Source: Robiginitalea marina
Lineage (GTDB): Bacteria > Bacteroidota > Bacteroidia > Flavobacteriales > Flavobacteriaceae
DNA length: 64,000 nucleotides
Assembly: GCF_024006985.1 (NCBI RefSeq)
Contig: NZ_JAMXIB010000005.1
Location: forward strand, 124,001 to 188,000
Reading direction: 5' to 3'
In this document: in pieces, positions 26,978-35,974 of the stretch
Numbering within the stretch: the first letter of the stretch is position 1
How the letters are laid out: each line of letters opens with the position of its first letter
Program-made: the position numbers and the translations under genes
The notes under the pieces: generated by a model
Seen by the model: only the letters and a program-made list of their open reading frames with translations
Told to the model about the DNA's origin: nothing
The model's database searches: none

Positions 26978-27706
26978 CTATTTTGTGGCGGTATAAATAG
27001 TGGCCACCCCGAATGTCTGGGGTTTGTGATCCATACCTATAAACCCGATTTTGCCCAAAATATTGTTGAAGCGTTCGCCATAGGGAAAGGCGGCTGCCGA
27101 TTCGGAAAGGTAGGCATAGGCCGACGCCTCTTTTGAAAACACCTTCCCGAGTACCGGGAGGAGGTATTTCCCATAAAGGTGGTACCCCCATTTGAAGGGC
27201 TGTTTCCCCGGGACGGAGGTTTCGAGGATCGCCAGGATCCCCCCGGGTTTGAGCACCCGGTAAATTTCCGAAAGCCCCTGCTCGAGGTGCTCGAAGTTCC
27301 TCACCCCAAAAGCCACGGTAACGGCGTCGAAACTACTGTCGGGGAATTGCAGCGCCTCGCTGTCGCCTTCCACCATTTCGATTTTTTGCTCCCATCCCTG
27401 TTGGGCCACCTTGCGCCGGCCCACTTCCAGCATACCCGGGGAAAGGTCCAGGCCTACAATCCGCTGCGCAGGGGTACGGGCAAAGGCCAGGGCAAGGTCT
27501 CCGGTACCGGTCGCGATATCCAGGATGGATTCGGGCCGGCGTTCCGCCACCATGCGGATCAGCCGTTTGCGCCACCGCAGGTCGGCCCCCAGGGTGATCA
27601 CCCGGTTCAACCCGTCGTAACGTCCGGAAATGGAGTCGAACATCTGCCGTACCTGGGCTTTTTTGTTCAACTTCGAATCTTTGTAAGGAAGGACCTCCCT
27701 GTCCAT
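26978..27706 (-). CDS. menG: Demethylmenaquinone methyltransferase UbiE/MenG
   Basis: Class I SAM methyltransferase (242 residues) for the last step of menaquinone synthesis. Seen: SAM motif ILDIATGTGDLALAF, the MenG/UbiE signatures FDSISGRYDGLNRVITLG and GVRNFEHLEQGLSEIYRVLK, and C-terminal YLSESAAAFPYGERF. ATG 27706 fits the family N-terminus and follows a promoter box; an open frame upstream has no support. Menaquinone is the expected electron acceptor for the NQR complex encoded further along. Confidence 0.94.
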   Translation of the reverse strand: MDREVLPYKDSKLNKKAQVRQMFDSISGRYDGLNRVITLGADLRWRKRLIRMVAERRPESILDIATGTGDLALAFARTPAQRIVGLDLSPGMLEVGRRKVAQQGWEQKIEMVEGDSEALQFPDSSFDAVTVAFGVRNFEHLEQGLSEIYRVLKPGGILAILETSVPGKQPFKWGYHLYGKYLLPVLGKVFSKEASAYAYLSESAAAFPYGERFNNILGKIGFIGMDHKPQTFGVATIYTATK

Positions 27707-27725
27707 GGGATGCTGGATTAGGGCG

Positions 27726-27733
27726 CAAAGATA
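27726..27733 (-). promoter_or_regulatory. TAnnTTTG promoter box for menG-porT
   Basis: TATCTTTG on the minus strand, 19 bases before the menG ATG. Confidence 0.6.
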
Positions 27734-27817
27734 GCACTTTCCCGGCCAAAGGAAACCGGTTGTCGGCAGGGGTGGCGCTATTTGGCCGGTGCGGACATAG
27801 GGAAGCATAAATTTCCG

Positions 27818-27825
27818 TAATTTTG
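27818..27825 (+). promoter_or_regulatory. TAnnTTTG promoter box for trkA-trkH
   Basis: TAATTTTG, 98 bases before the trkA ATG; the leader would be about 90 bases, longer than most here. Confidence 0.45.
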
Positions 27826-27923
27826 TCGCGCCGCCCTTTCTGTAATGGGCCGCAACCGGGGAAAGTCTGCGGGAAACCGCGAAATGCCACCGCCTTCGTT
27901 GCCCCGAATCAATAAGATACTGC

Positions 27924-29273
27924 ATGAAAATCATCATTGCCGGGGCAGGGGAGGTGGGGTTTCACCTGGCCAAACTGCTGTCCTACGAATCCCAGGACAT
28001 TACCCTGATCGATACCAATAAAGAGAGCCTGGCCTATGCCGAAAGCCACCTCGACATCCGGGTACTTCGGGGCGATGCTACCAGCATTTCCCTGTTAAAG
28101 GATGCACGGGTGGCCAACTCCGACCTGGTTATCGGGGTTACCTCGTCTGAAACCACCAACATCACCCTTTGCCTGCTGGCCAAACAGCTGGGGTCCAAAC
28201 GGACCATAGCGCGGATTTCGAACACCGAATTCGTGGAGCACCGCGACGTGATCAAGTTCCATGAGCTGGGGATTGACGAACTGATCTCTCCGGAAGAACT
28301 GGCCGCCACGGAAATCAAGCTGCTGCTGGGGCAATCGGCTTTCAACGACACCTATGAGTTCGAAGGCGGGCGCCTGATCATGGTAGGGGTATCCCTGCCC
28401 AAGGGTGCTCCGTTTGTGGGGAAACTGGTGCGGGAAGCCGCCGAGGTTTTTCCGGGGCTGCACTTCATGCCCGTGGCCATGCAGCGCAGGGGCACCCAGT
28501 ATACCATTATCCCCCGGGGCGATACCCCGTTCAAAGAGGAAGACCAGGTTTACTTCATCACCGACGCGGAGGGGATGGAAGAACTTTATAAGCTAACCGG
28601 GAAGAAGAAGGAGCAGATCCGCAACGTGATGATCCTGGGCGGGAGCAAGGTGGGTACCAAAGCGGCCAGGGATCTCTGTGAGTTGCGGTTTAACGTTAAG
28701 ATCATCGAGAAGGATAAGAACAAGGCGTTCGAAATCGCCGAAATGCTGCCCAATGCCCTGGTGATCAACGGCGATTGCCGCAATGTCGAAGTCCTTGAAG
28801 AGGAAAGCCTGGAATCCATGGACGCCTTTATCGCCGTGACCGGGAATTCAGAGACCAACATCATGTCGTGCCTGGTGGCCAAATCCAGGCATGTGAAAAA
28901 GACGATCGCCCTGGTGGAAAACATGGACTATTTCCAGATTTCACAGTCTATAGGGGTCGATACCCTGATCAACAAAAAGCTGCTGGCGGCCAACAACATC
29001 TTCCGGTACATCCGCAGGGGGGAGGTGGTGGCCCTCACCCGCCTGAACAACCTGAATGCGGAAATCCTGGAATTTGTGGTAAAGCCCACCTCCGAGGTCA
29101 ATGGGGAACTGATCCGGGAGCTGAATTTTCCGAGGGAAGCCATCATCGGCGGGGTGATCCGCGAGAACAAGGGGATCATCGCCCTGGGCGATTTTACGAT
29201 CCTCGAAGGGGACCGCGTGGTGGTTTGCTGCCTGCCCAGCGCCATAAAACGGGTAGAAAAGCTTTTTTTGTAA
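27924..29273 (+). CDS. trkA: Trk system potassium uptake regulator TrkA
   Basis: Peripheral NAD(H)/nucleotide-binding subunit (449 residues) controlling the TrkH channel. It is a double RCK protein: first Rossmann motif IIAGAGEVGFHLAKLL at the N-terminus, an RCK_C domain around residues 140-215, a second Rossmann motif MILGGSKVGTKAARDL near residue 233, and a final RCK_C. It is one base upstream of trkH, so translation is probably coupled. Confidence 0.95.
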   Translation: MKIIIAGAGEVGFHLAKLLSYESQDITLIDTNKESLAYAESHLDIRVLRGDATSISLLKDARVANSDLVIGVTSSETTNITLCLLAKQLGSKRTIARISNTEFVEHRDVIKFHELGIDELISPEELAATEIKLLLGQSAFNDTYEFEGGRLIMVGVSLPKGAPFVGKLVREAAEVFPGLHFMPVAMQRRGTQYTIIPRGDTPFKEEDQVYFITDAEGMEELYKLTGKKKEQIRNVMILGGSKVGTKAARDLCELRFNVKIIEKDKNKAFEIAEMLPNALVINGDCRNVEVLEEESLESMDAFIAVTGNSETNIMSCLVAKSRHVKKTIALVENMDYFQISQSIGVDTLINKKLLAANNIFRYIRRGEVVALTRLNNLNAEILEFVVKPTSEVNGELIRELNFPREAIIGGVIRENKGIIALGDFTILEGDRVVVCCLPSAIKRVEKLFL

Positions 29274-29274
29274 G

Positions 29275-30765
29275 ATGGCGCTGAATTCCAGAATAATCAT
29301 CCACCTCATGGGCCTGCTCCTGCTCTTCAATGGCGGGTTCATGCTGCTGGCCACCCTGGTTAGCGGGCTCTATTCCGACGGGGCAACCTACGGGATTGGG
29401 ATGGCGGCCCTTCTCACCCTTTTCGTGGGGTTTGCAGCGATGCTCCTTACCCGGGGCCACAAAAAGGAGGTCAAGCGAAAGGAAGGGTATATCATTGTAA
29501 CCTGCGGCTGGATCGTCATGTCGGCCTCGGGCGTATTGCCCTATATCCTCACCGGGGCCATCCCGGGGCTGACCAATGCCTTTTTCGAGACCATGTCGGG
29601 GTACACCACCACGGGGGCCTCTATCCTGGACGATATCGAAAGCCTTCCGGAAGGCATCCTGTTCTGGAGGAGCATGACCCACTGGATTGGGGGGATGGGG
29701 ATCATTGTGCTGGCCATCGCCATCCTGCCTTTACTCGGGATTGGCGGCATGCAGCTCTTTGCAGCTGAAGCCCCGGGCCCTGCAGGGGACAAGCTCCACC
29801 CGCGGATTACGGATACGGCCAAGCGGCTGTGGTTCATCTATGTGGGCTATACCGCCGCGGAAACCCTCCTGCTGAAGCTGGCCGGCATGTCGTTTTTCGA
29901 TGCCCTTAACCATGCCCTTGCCACGTTGTCGACCGGGGGCTTTTCCACCAAAAATGCCAGTATCGCGTACTGGAATGACCAGCCCCTGATCCAGTACATC
30001 ATCATGCTGTTTATGTTCCTGGCCGGGGCCAATTTCGTGCTGAGCTATTTCGCGTTTAAGGGGAAGGTCCAAAAGGTGCTCATGGACGAGGAGTTCAAAT
30101 TCTATGCCGCGTTTTTGGCCATTTTCGCGGTTTTGGTAGCCGTGGTGGTCTATTTCAGGGCAGATGTGCCGGTTTCGGATTACCATCCCATGGTACTCGG
30201 TCCGGCCGAGAGCGCTTTCAGGCATGCCCTGTTCCAGGTGCTGGCCGTGGTGACCACCACCGGGTTTGTCACCGCCGATTTTACGGCCTGGACCCCCTTC
30301 CTGACCATTTTCTTCTTTGGCCTCATGTTTGCCGGGGGTTCAGCCGGTTCCACAGCAGGGGGCATCAAGGTAATGCGGCATATCCTGATCATCAAAAACG
30401 GCCTGCTGGAGTTCAAGCGGACCCTCCACCCCAGTGCCATCATCCCGGTGAGGTACAACCGCAAAACGGTTACCGAGCACATCGTGTATAACATCATCGC
30501 CTTCTTCGTCCTCTACATGCTCCTTTTTATCATCGGGGCACTGGTCCTGGGGCTGCTGGGGCTCGATTTTGTCTCGGCCATAGGCGGGGCAGCTTCTTCA
30601 CTCGGCAATGTGGGCCCTGCCTTCGGCACCCTGAGCCCGTTGAGCAATTTCAACAGCCTGCCGGCTATAGGGAAGTGGTGGTGTGCCTTCCTGATGCTGG
30701 CCGGAAGGCTGGAGCTTTTTACGGTCCTCATTTTACTGACCCCGTATTTCTGGAAGCGTACCTGA
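29275..30765 (+). CDS. trkH: Trk system potassium transporter TrkH
   Basis: Inner membrane K+ transporter (496 residues) of the SKT family. The four selectivity-filter loops are visible: GYTTTGASIL, ALSTGGFSTKN-like (ATLSTGGFSTKN), VVTTTGFVTAD and SSLGNVGPAFG, between pairs of membrane helices. The family DPRA-like cytoplasmic segments are also present. It pairs with trkA directly upstream and ends 24 bases from the facing aminotransferase gene with no obvious terminator. Confidence 0.95.
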   Translation: MALNSRIIIHLMGLLLLFNGGFMLLATLVSGLYSDGATYGIGMAALLTLFVGFAAMLLTRGHKKEVKRKEGYIIVTCGWIVMSASGVLPYILTGAIPGLTNAFFETMSGYTTTGASILDDIESLPEGILFWRSMTHWIGGMGIIVLAIAILPLLGIGGMQLFAAEAPGPAGDKLHPRITDTAKRLWFIYVGYTAAETLLLKLAGMSFFDALNHALATLSTGGFSTKNASIAYWNDQPLIQYIIMLFMFLAGANFVLSYFAFKGKVQKVLMDEEFKFYAAFLAIFAVLVAVVVYFRADVPVSDYHPMVLGPAESAFRHALFQVLAVVTTTGFVTADFTAWTPFLTIFFFGLMFAGGSAGSTAGGIKVMRHILIIKNGLLEFKRTLHPSAIIPVRYNRKTVTEHIVYNIIAFFVLYMLLFIIGALVLGLLGLDFVSAIGGAASSLGNVGPAFGTLSPLSNFNSLPAIGKWWCAFLMLAGRLELFTVLILLTPYFWKRT

Positions 30766-30789
30766 GATGGACGGGATTTCCCCGGGGGA

Positions 30790-31974
30790 TCAGAGGACTT
30801 CCCTGATGCGGCGGATCGCCTCGCGGATCTCCGATTCTGAGGCCGCATACGACAGGCGGATACAGTCGGGGCTGCCGAAAGCCTCCCCGGTCACTGTCGC
30901 CACCCCGGCTTCTTCGAGCAGGTACAGGGCAAAGTCAGAGGCGTTTCCGATCGTCTTTCCCCTCAATTCCTTCCCGAAGAAATAGGAAACGTCGGGAAAT
31001 ACATAGAAGGCCCCTTCGGGCACATTTACCCGGAACCCTTCCACCTCGCCGAGCAGTTGCAGGATGAGGTCCCTCCTTTTATGGAATTCGTCAATCATGT
31101 AGCGGATGTTCTCCACCGGGGCGTCCAGGGCGGCAATGGTCGCCCGCTGGGCGATCGCGTTGGCCCCGCTGGTAATTTGTCCCTGGAACTTGGTGCAGGC
31201 TTTGGCAATCCATGCCGGAGCCCCGATATACCCAATCCGCCACCCTGTCATGGCAAAGGCCTTGGAAACCCCGTTGACGGTGATGGTCCGGTCGTACATG
31301 CCCGGTATGGAAGCGATGCTGGCATGGCGGCTGCGGAAATTGATGTGTTCGTAGATTTCATCGGAGACCACGAAGATCCCCGGGTGTTCCCTCAGGACTG
31401 CTGCCAGCCCCTCGAGTTCCTGCTGGCTGTAAACCGACCCGCTCGGGTTGCAGGGGGAACTGTACCACAGCATCTTGGTTTTTGGGGTGATGGCCGCCCG
31501 TAGCTGGGCGGGGGTCATTTTGAAATCCGATTCGATGCCGGTGGGGACCTCCACCGGAACCCCTTCGGCCAGTTTCACGATATCGCGGTAACTCACCCAG
31601 TAAGGGGCGGGAAGGATGACCTCATCCCCGGGGTTGAGCAATACCATGGCCACATTGGCCAATGATTGTTTGGCCCCTGTGGAGACCACGACCTGTTCGG
31701 GGGAGTACTCCAACCCGTTATCGCGCCGGAACTTTCGGGAGATCGCTTCCTTCAGGTCGCCATAGCCGTCTACTGGGGAGTAGCTGCTGTAGTTGTCGTC
31801 GATGGCCTGCTTGGCGGCCACCTTGATAAAATCGGGGACGTTGAAATCGGGCTCCCCCAGGCTCAGGCCGATGATGTCCCTGCCTTCATTCCTCAATTCC
31901 CGGGCCTTGGCCGCCATGGCCAGGGTAGCCGAAGTGGCCATGCTGTTGATCCGGTCAGACAAATATTCCTTCAT
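30790..31974 (-). CDS. Pyridoxal-phosphate aminotransferase, aspartate/aromatic class I
   Basis: A 394-residue fold-type I aminotransferase of the AspC/prephenate aminotransferase subgroup. Seen: substrate loop SLGEPDFNVPDF near residue 40, WYSSPCNPSGSVYSQQEL, DEIYEHINF with the pyridine-N aspartate, and the PLP lysine in VNGVSKAFAMTGWRIGYIG. The C-terminal arginine lies in SPDCIRLSYAAS. The substrate is probably aspartate but could be broader. It starts 12 bases after the end of the desaturase gene and is likely read with it. Confidence 0.92.
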   Translation of the reverse strand: MKEYLSDRINSMATSATLAMAAKARELRNEGRDIIGLSLGEPDFNVPDFIKVAAKQAIDDNYSSYSPVDGYGDLKEAISRKFRRDNGLEYSPEQVVVSTGAKQSLANVAMVLLNPGDEVILPAPYWVSYRDIVKLAEGVPVEVPTGIESDFKMTPAQLRAAITPKTKMLWYSSPCNPSGSVYSQQELEGLAAVLREHPGIFVVSDEIYEHINFRSRHASIASIPGMYDRTITVNGVSKAFAMTGWRIGYIGAPAWIAKACTKFQGQITSGANAIAQRATIAALDAPVENIRYMIDEFHKRRDLILQLLGEVEGFRVNVPEGAFYVFPDVSYFFGKELRGKTIGNASDFALYLLEEAGVATVTGEAFGSPDCIRLSYAASESEIREAIRRIREVL

Positions 31975-31986
31975 GTGAAAAACGGG

Positions 31987-33090
31987 TTACTGGACCTGCA
32001 GGGCAGGTTTTTTCCCCAGCTCCTTCAGGTGACGGAAATGCGAAATTATGGCTTTTCGGGTAGTTTTATACTCGTTGTAGGGCAAATTGAATTCCCGGGC
32101 CGTCTGTTTCACAATTTTGGCAATTTTTGTGTAATGGATGTGGCTGATGTTCGGGAAGATGTGATGCTCTACCTGGTGGTTGAGCCCCCCGGTGAACCAG
32201 TTGACGATCCGGTTTCGGGTCCCGAAATTCACCGTGGTGCGCAGCTGGTGTATCGCCCAGCTGTCTTCCATAGTGCCGTCTTCCTGGGGAAGGGGCATTT
32301 CCGCATGGTCCACCACGTGGGCCAGCTGGAATACCACGCTCAGGATTACCCCGGCCACGTAGTGCATCACAAAGAAGCCCAGAAGGACCTTCCACCAGGC
32401 GATGTCGAGGACGAGCATGGGTACCACGATCCACACCGTGGCATAGATCAGTTTGGTGATTACCAGTACACTCCAGTTGATCACCGGGTTGGGGAATTTT
32501 CCATAGGAGAGCTTGCGCTTCGTATACCGGTACATTTGGGCGAAGTCTGTGGTGATGGCCCAGTTGAAGGTCAGCAACCCGTAGAGGAAGATGGAGTAAT
32601 AGTGCTGGAAGCGATGGAAGCGGTGCCATTTCGCATGGGGTGAAAACCTCAGGATGCGGCCCGCTTCAAGGTCCTCGTCGTGGTCCTGTATGTTTGTGTA
32701 GGTATGGTGCAGCACGTTGTGCTGTACCTGCCAGTTATAGACGTTTCCGGCCAGGATGTAAATGCTTCCTCCCATGAGTTTGTTGACCCATTTTTTGGAA
32801 GAAAAGGTCCCGTGGTTCCCGTCGTGCATGACGTTCATGCCCACCCCGGCCATCCCCACGCCCATGAGCATGGTCAGCAGCAGGTTTGCCCAGTTCGGAA
32901 GACCCATGGTCAGGATCAGGAAATAGGGGGCAAAAAACATGGAAAACATCAGGGCTGATTTCAGGTATAGTTTCCAGTTTCCGGTTTTTTTGATCCCGTT
33001 CTCCTTGAAATAATCGTTGACGCGTTTGTTGAGGGTCCTGAAGAAGTGAACGGATTCCGTCCTGGAAAATCGAATAGCTTGTTGTTGCAT
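31987..33090 (-). CDS. Membrane fatty acid desaturase
   Basis: A 367-residue di-iron membrane desaturase. The three histidine boxes are present: HDGNHGTF, HNVLHHTYTN and HQVEHHIFPN, between four or more hydrophobic segments. The third box with its leading Gln is typical of front-end and related acyl-lipid or acyl-CoA desaturases; no cytochrome b5 domain is fused, so an external electron donor is needed. ATG 33090 (MQQQAIRFS) is preferred to the longer frame. The upstream promoter region is shared with rsmG, which runs the other way. Confidence 0.92.
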   Translation of the reverse strand: MQQQAIRFSRTESVHFFRTLNKRVNDYFKENGIKKTGNWKLYLKSALMFSMFFAPYFLILTMGLPNWANLLLTMLMGVGMAGVGMNVMHDGNHGTFSSKKWVNKLMGGSIYILAGNVYNWQVQHNVLHHTYTNIQDHDEDLEAGRILRFSPHAKWHRFHRFQHYYSIFLYGLLTFNWAITTDFAQMYRYTKRKLSYGKFPNPVINWSVLVITKLIYATVWIVVPMLVLDIAWWKVLLGFFVMHYVAGVILSVVFQLAHVVDHAEMPLPQEDGTMEDSWAIHQLRTTVNFGTRNRIVNWFTGGLNHQVEHHIFPNISHIHYTKIAKIVKQTAREFNLPYNEYKTTRKAIISHFRHLKELGKKPALQVQ

Positions 33091-33158
33091 AGAAAAATAA
33101 CTTGATAAAACTAATGGAACACCGGGTTCCGGGTTGAATGCCTGCGTTTTAAAAGTAC

Positions 33159-33166
33159 TATTTTTG
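33159..33166 (+). promoter_or_regulatory. TAnnTTTG promoter box for rsmG
   Basis: TATTTTTG, 22 bases before the rsmG ATG. Confidence 0.6.
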
Positions 33167-33177
33167 CGGGCAAAGTA

Positions 33178-33185
33178 CAAAGATA
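33178..33185 (-). promoter_or_regulatory. TAnnTTTG promoter box for the desaturase gene
   Basis: TATCTTTG on the minus strand, 87 bases before ATG 33090 and 11 bases from the opposing rsmG box, so the two promoters overlap back to back. Confidence 0.5.
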
Positions 33186-33188
33186 CGC

Positions 33189-33830
33189 ATGCAGGCCGAA
33201 ACAGTATTCCAATATTTTCCCAATTTATCCGACCGCCAGCGACAGCGCTTCCTTGCCCTTGGGGCGCTTTACCACGATTGGAACACCAAAGTCAACGTGG
33301 TTTCCCGAAAGGATATTGAAGACCTCTACCTGCGGCATGTGCTGCATTCACTGGGGATAGCGCGGGTCTACACCTTTGGGGCCGGGGCTGAGGTACTCGA
33401 CGTGGGTACCGGGGGCGGCTTTCCGGGGATCCCCCTGGCCATCCTGTTTCCCGACGTCCAGTTCACCCTGGTCGATTCCATCGGCAAGAAGATCAGGGTG
33501 GTGGAAGAGGTCATCCAGGGCCTGGGGCTGGAAAATGCCCTGGCCCGGCAAACCCGGGTGGAGGAGATGGACCGGCAATTCGATTTTATCGTCAGCCGTG
33601 CCGTGGCAGCCATGCCCACTTTTGTCCACTGGACCCGGGGCCGCCTGAAGGCGCAATCCAAAGGCAGCGTCCCCAACGGGATCTTTTACCTGAAGGGGGG
33701 CGATCTGTCGGAAGAGTTGGCCGACTTCCCGGAAGCCCGGGTCTACCCATTGGACCAGTACTTTTCAGAACCTTTTTTTGAGACGAAAAAGGTCGTCTAC
33801 CTGCCTGACCCCCATCGGAAACGCCCGTAA
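33189..33830 (+). CDS. rsmG: 16S rRNA (guanine-527-N7)-methyltransferase RsmG
   Basis: SAM-dependent enzyme (213 residues) that makes m7G527 in 16S rRNA. Seen: LYHDWNTKVNVVSRKDIEDL near the N-terminus, the family signature VLDVGTGGGFPGIPLAILFP at about residue 68, and DFIVSRAVAAMP. Length is normal. Divergent from the desaturase gene; a bidirectional terminator separates it from pruA. Confidence 0.96.
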   Translation: MQAETVFQYFPNLSDRQRQRFLALGALYHDWNTKVNVVSRKDIEDLYLRHVLHSLGIARVYTFGAGAEVLDVGTGGGFPGIPLAILFPDVQFTLVDSIGKKIRVVEEVIQGLGLENALARQTRVEEMDRQFDFIVSRAVAAMPTFVHWTRGRLKAQSKGSVPNGIFYLKGGDLSEELADFPEARVYPLDQYFSEPFFETKKVVYLPDPHRKRP

Positions 33831-33858
33831 AAAAAGCCCCGCACGCGGGGCCTTTTAA
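33831..33858. terminator. Bidirectional terminator between rsmG and pruA
   Basis: An inverted repeat GCCCCGC-AC-GCGGGGC flanked by AAAAA on the left and a C plus TTTT on the right lies directly between the two facing stop codons and can serve both genes. Confidence 0.8.
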
Positions 33859-33861
33859 CTA

Positions 33862-35490
33862 CTATCCAAGGAAGGGGTAGCGGTAGTCTTCCGGCGGGAC
33901 AAAGGTCTCCTTGATCAACCGGGGTGAAACCCACCGCATGAGGTTCTGGGCAGAGCCTGCCTTGTCGTTGGTGCCCGATGCCCTGGCGCCTCCGAAGGGT
34001 TGCTGGCCCACTACGGCCCCGGTGGGCTTGTCGTTGATATAGAAATTCCCGGCACAGTTTTCCAGGGCCCTTGTGGCCTCTTCCAGGGCATAGCGATCAG
34101 TGGCCATTACGGCCCCGGTAAGGGCGTATTCAGAGGTTTCGTCCACCAGCCGGAGGGTATTGGTCCATTCGGCGTCCTCATAGATGTAAACCGTCACCAC
34201 GGGGCCAAAGAGCTCCACCTCCATGGTGGTGTATTTCGGGTTGGTGGTAAGGATCACTGTGGGTTCGATGAAATACCCCTTCGACTTGTCATACCCGCCC
34301 CCTGCGATAATTTCGGCATCTCTGGCTTCCCGGGCCCGGTCGATGTACCCGGCCAGCTTGTCAAAAGCCCCTTCGTGGATCACGGCGGTAACAAAATTAC
34401 CCATGTCTTCAGGCGACCCGGGCTTGTTGAACGAGGCCAGGTCTTCCTTTACGAGACTAAGGATTTCATCGGCCGTGGATTTCGGGAGGTAGACCCGTGA
34501 GGCCGCACTGCATTTTTGCCCCTGCAGTTCAAAAGCCCCGCGGGTGATGGCGGTGGCTACCTGCCTGGGCCTGGCGGTGGGGTGGGCGATGATAAAATCT
34601 TTTCCCCCGGTTTCGCCCACGATGCGGGGATAGGTTTTGTAGCGCCCGATGTTTTCCCCGATCTGTTTCCATAACCCTTTGAACACATCGGTGGAGCCGG
34701 TGAAATGGATGCCCGAGAAGTCAGGATGCGACAACAGGGTCTCGGTGATCATCACCGGGTCGCCGTAAATGGCGTTGATGACGCCCCCGGGCACCCCTGC
34801 TTCGCGGAAAACGTCGAGGATCACCCTGGCTGAGAAAATCTGGTGGTCACTGGGTTTCCAGACCACCACATTGCCCATCATGGCTGCCGAAGCGGGTAAA
34901 TTGCCCGCAATGGCGGTAAAATTGAAGGGGGTTATGGCGTAGACAAACCCCTCCAGGGGGCGGTACTCCACCCGGTTCCAGATGCCTTCCGAAGATTCGG
35001 GTTGCTCCTGGTAGATGCGCGCCATGAATTCCACATTGAAACGGAGGAAATCGATCAGCTCACAGGCCGCATCAATCTCGGCCTGGTGGATGGTCTTGGA
35101 CTGGGCCATCATGGTGGCCGCATTGATTTTGGACCGGTAGGGCCCGGCAAGCAGGTCGGCTGCCTTCAGGAACACGGCAGCGCGTTGCTCCCACGCCAGG
35201 GCTGCCCAGGCCTTACGGGCTTCCAGGGCAGTGCTGATGGCCAGGTCCACCTCTTTTTGGGTAGCCAGGTGGTACTGGCCTACCTGATGCCGGTGGTCGT
35301 GGGGAGGGGCGATGCGCCGGGTATTCCCGGTGCGAACTTCTTTCCCGCCGATCACCATCGGAATGTCTTCGGACCCCTGGTAGTAGGCCCGGTATTGCTT
35401 TAACACAGCATCGCGCTCCGGGGAACCCGGGGCATAGCTTTTTACCGGCTCATTTACGGCCGGGGGGACTTGAAAAAATCCTTTACCCAT
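33862..35490 (-). CDS. pruA: L-glutamate gamma-semialdehyde dehydrogenase
   Basis: NAD-dependent aldehyde dehydrogenase (542 residues) that oxidises the proline breakdown product glutamate semialdehyde/pyrroline-5-carboxylate to glutamate. Seen: PFNFTAIAGNLPASAAMMGN, IHFTGSTDVFKGLWKQIG, catalytic Glu in GETGGKDFIIAH and catalytic Cys in LQGQKCSAASRVYLP, with the long N-terminal arm of the eukaryote-like group 1 P5C dehydrogenases. No proline dehydrogenase is seen nearby. A promoter box lies 32 bases upstream. Confidence 0.95.
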   Translation of the reverse strand: MGKGFFQVPPAVNEPVKSYAPGSPERDAVLKQYRAYYQGSEDIPMVIGGKEVRTGNTRRIAPPHDHRHQVGQYHLATQKEVDLAISTALEARKAWAALAWEQRAAVFLKAADLLAGPYRSKINAATMMAQSKTIHQAEIDAACELIDFLRFNVEFMARIYQEQPESSEGIWNRVEYRPLEGFVYAITPFNFTAIAGNLPASAAMMGNVVVWKPSDHQIFSARVILDVFREAGVPGGVINAIYGDPVMITETLLSHPDFSGIHFTGSTDVFKGLWKQIGENIGRYKTYPRIVGETGGKDFIIAHPTARPRQVATAITRGAFELQGQKCSAASRVYLPKSTADEILSLVKEDLASFNKPGSPEDMGNFVTAVIHEGAFDKLAGYIDRAREARDAEIIAGGGYDKSKGYFIEPTVILTTNPKYTTMEVELFGPVVTVYIYEDAEWTNTLRLVDETSEYALTGAVMATDRYALEEATRALENCAGNFYINDKPTGAVVGQQPFGGARASGTNDKAGSAQNLMRWVSPRLIKETFVPPEDYRYPFLG

Positions 35491-35522
35491 GACGAAGATT
35501 TATGGCGTTACGAATGTTCTGC

Positions 35523-35530
35523 CAAAGGTA
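35523..35530 (-). promoter_or_regulatory. TAnnTTTG promoter box for pruA
   Basis: TACCTTTG on the minus strand, 32 bases before the pruA ATG. Confidence 0.55.
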
Positions 35531-35578
35531 CGAAATGCCCCTGCCTTAAAAAAATGGAAGCGTTTGCAGGGAGTGCCC

Positions 35579-35971
35579 TCAGTTCAGGGCAAAGGGCGCA
35601 TTCAGGCGGAAAGTGGGGACGTAGACCCTGAATTTTTCGGTAGACGAAAAATTCACCATGTTATAGTACCCTTTCATGGCCCCGATGGGCGAAGCCAGCA
35701 GGCATCCGGAACTGTAGGTATGCGATTCCCCCGGGCGGATGACGGGTTTCTTGCCTATCACGCCTTCCCCATCGAGGACCTCCATGTCGTTCAGGGCGTC
35801 GTAGATGTCCCAGTGGCGGGAGGTGAGCTGCACCGAATCCTTACTCTGGTTTTCGATCGTAATCGTGTACCCGAAGGCGAAGTGCATCTTGTAGTTCTTG
35901 AAGAAGGTGCCTTCAAAACTGGTCTTAACCGAGACCTTGATCCCTTTGGTGACTTGCGTTATCATTTTCAT
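35579..35971 (-). CDS. apaG: ApaG/DUF525 domain protein
   Basis: A 130-residue single-domain beta-sandwich protein. Seen: VSVKTSFEGTFFKNYKMHFA, ITIENQSKDSVQLTSRHW, the glycine-rich GEGVIGKKPVIRPGESHTY and the end segment GAMKGYYNMVNF, all typical of ApaG. The biochemical role is not established in bacteria. It starts 3 bases after the stop of the DUF3667 gene, so the two are co-transcribed. Confidence 0.93.
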   Translation of the reverse strand: MKMITQVTKGIKVSVKTSFEGTFFKNYKMHFAFGYTITIENQSKDSVQLTSRHWDIYDALNDMEVLDGEGVIGKKPVIRPGESHTYSSGCLLASPIGAMKGYYNMVNFSSTEKFRVYVPTFRLNAPFALN

Positions 35972-35974
35972 TCC

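Noticed and set aside
27707-27937. Longer N-terminus for MenG
   Set aside because: It would cross its own promoter box and overlap the trkA start; the shorter start matches the family.
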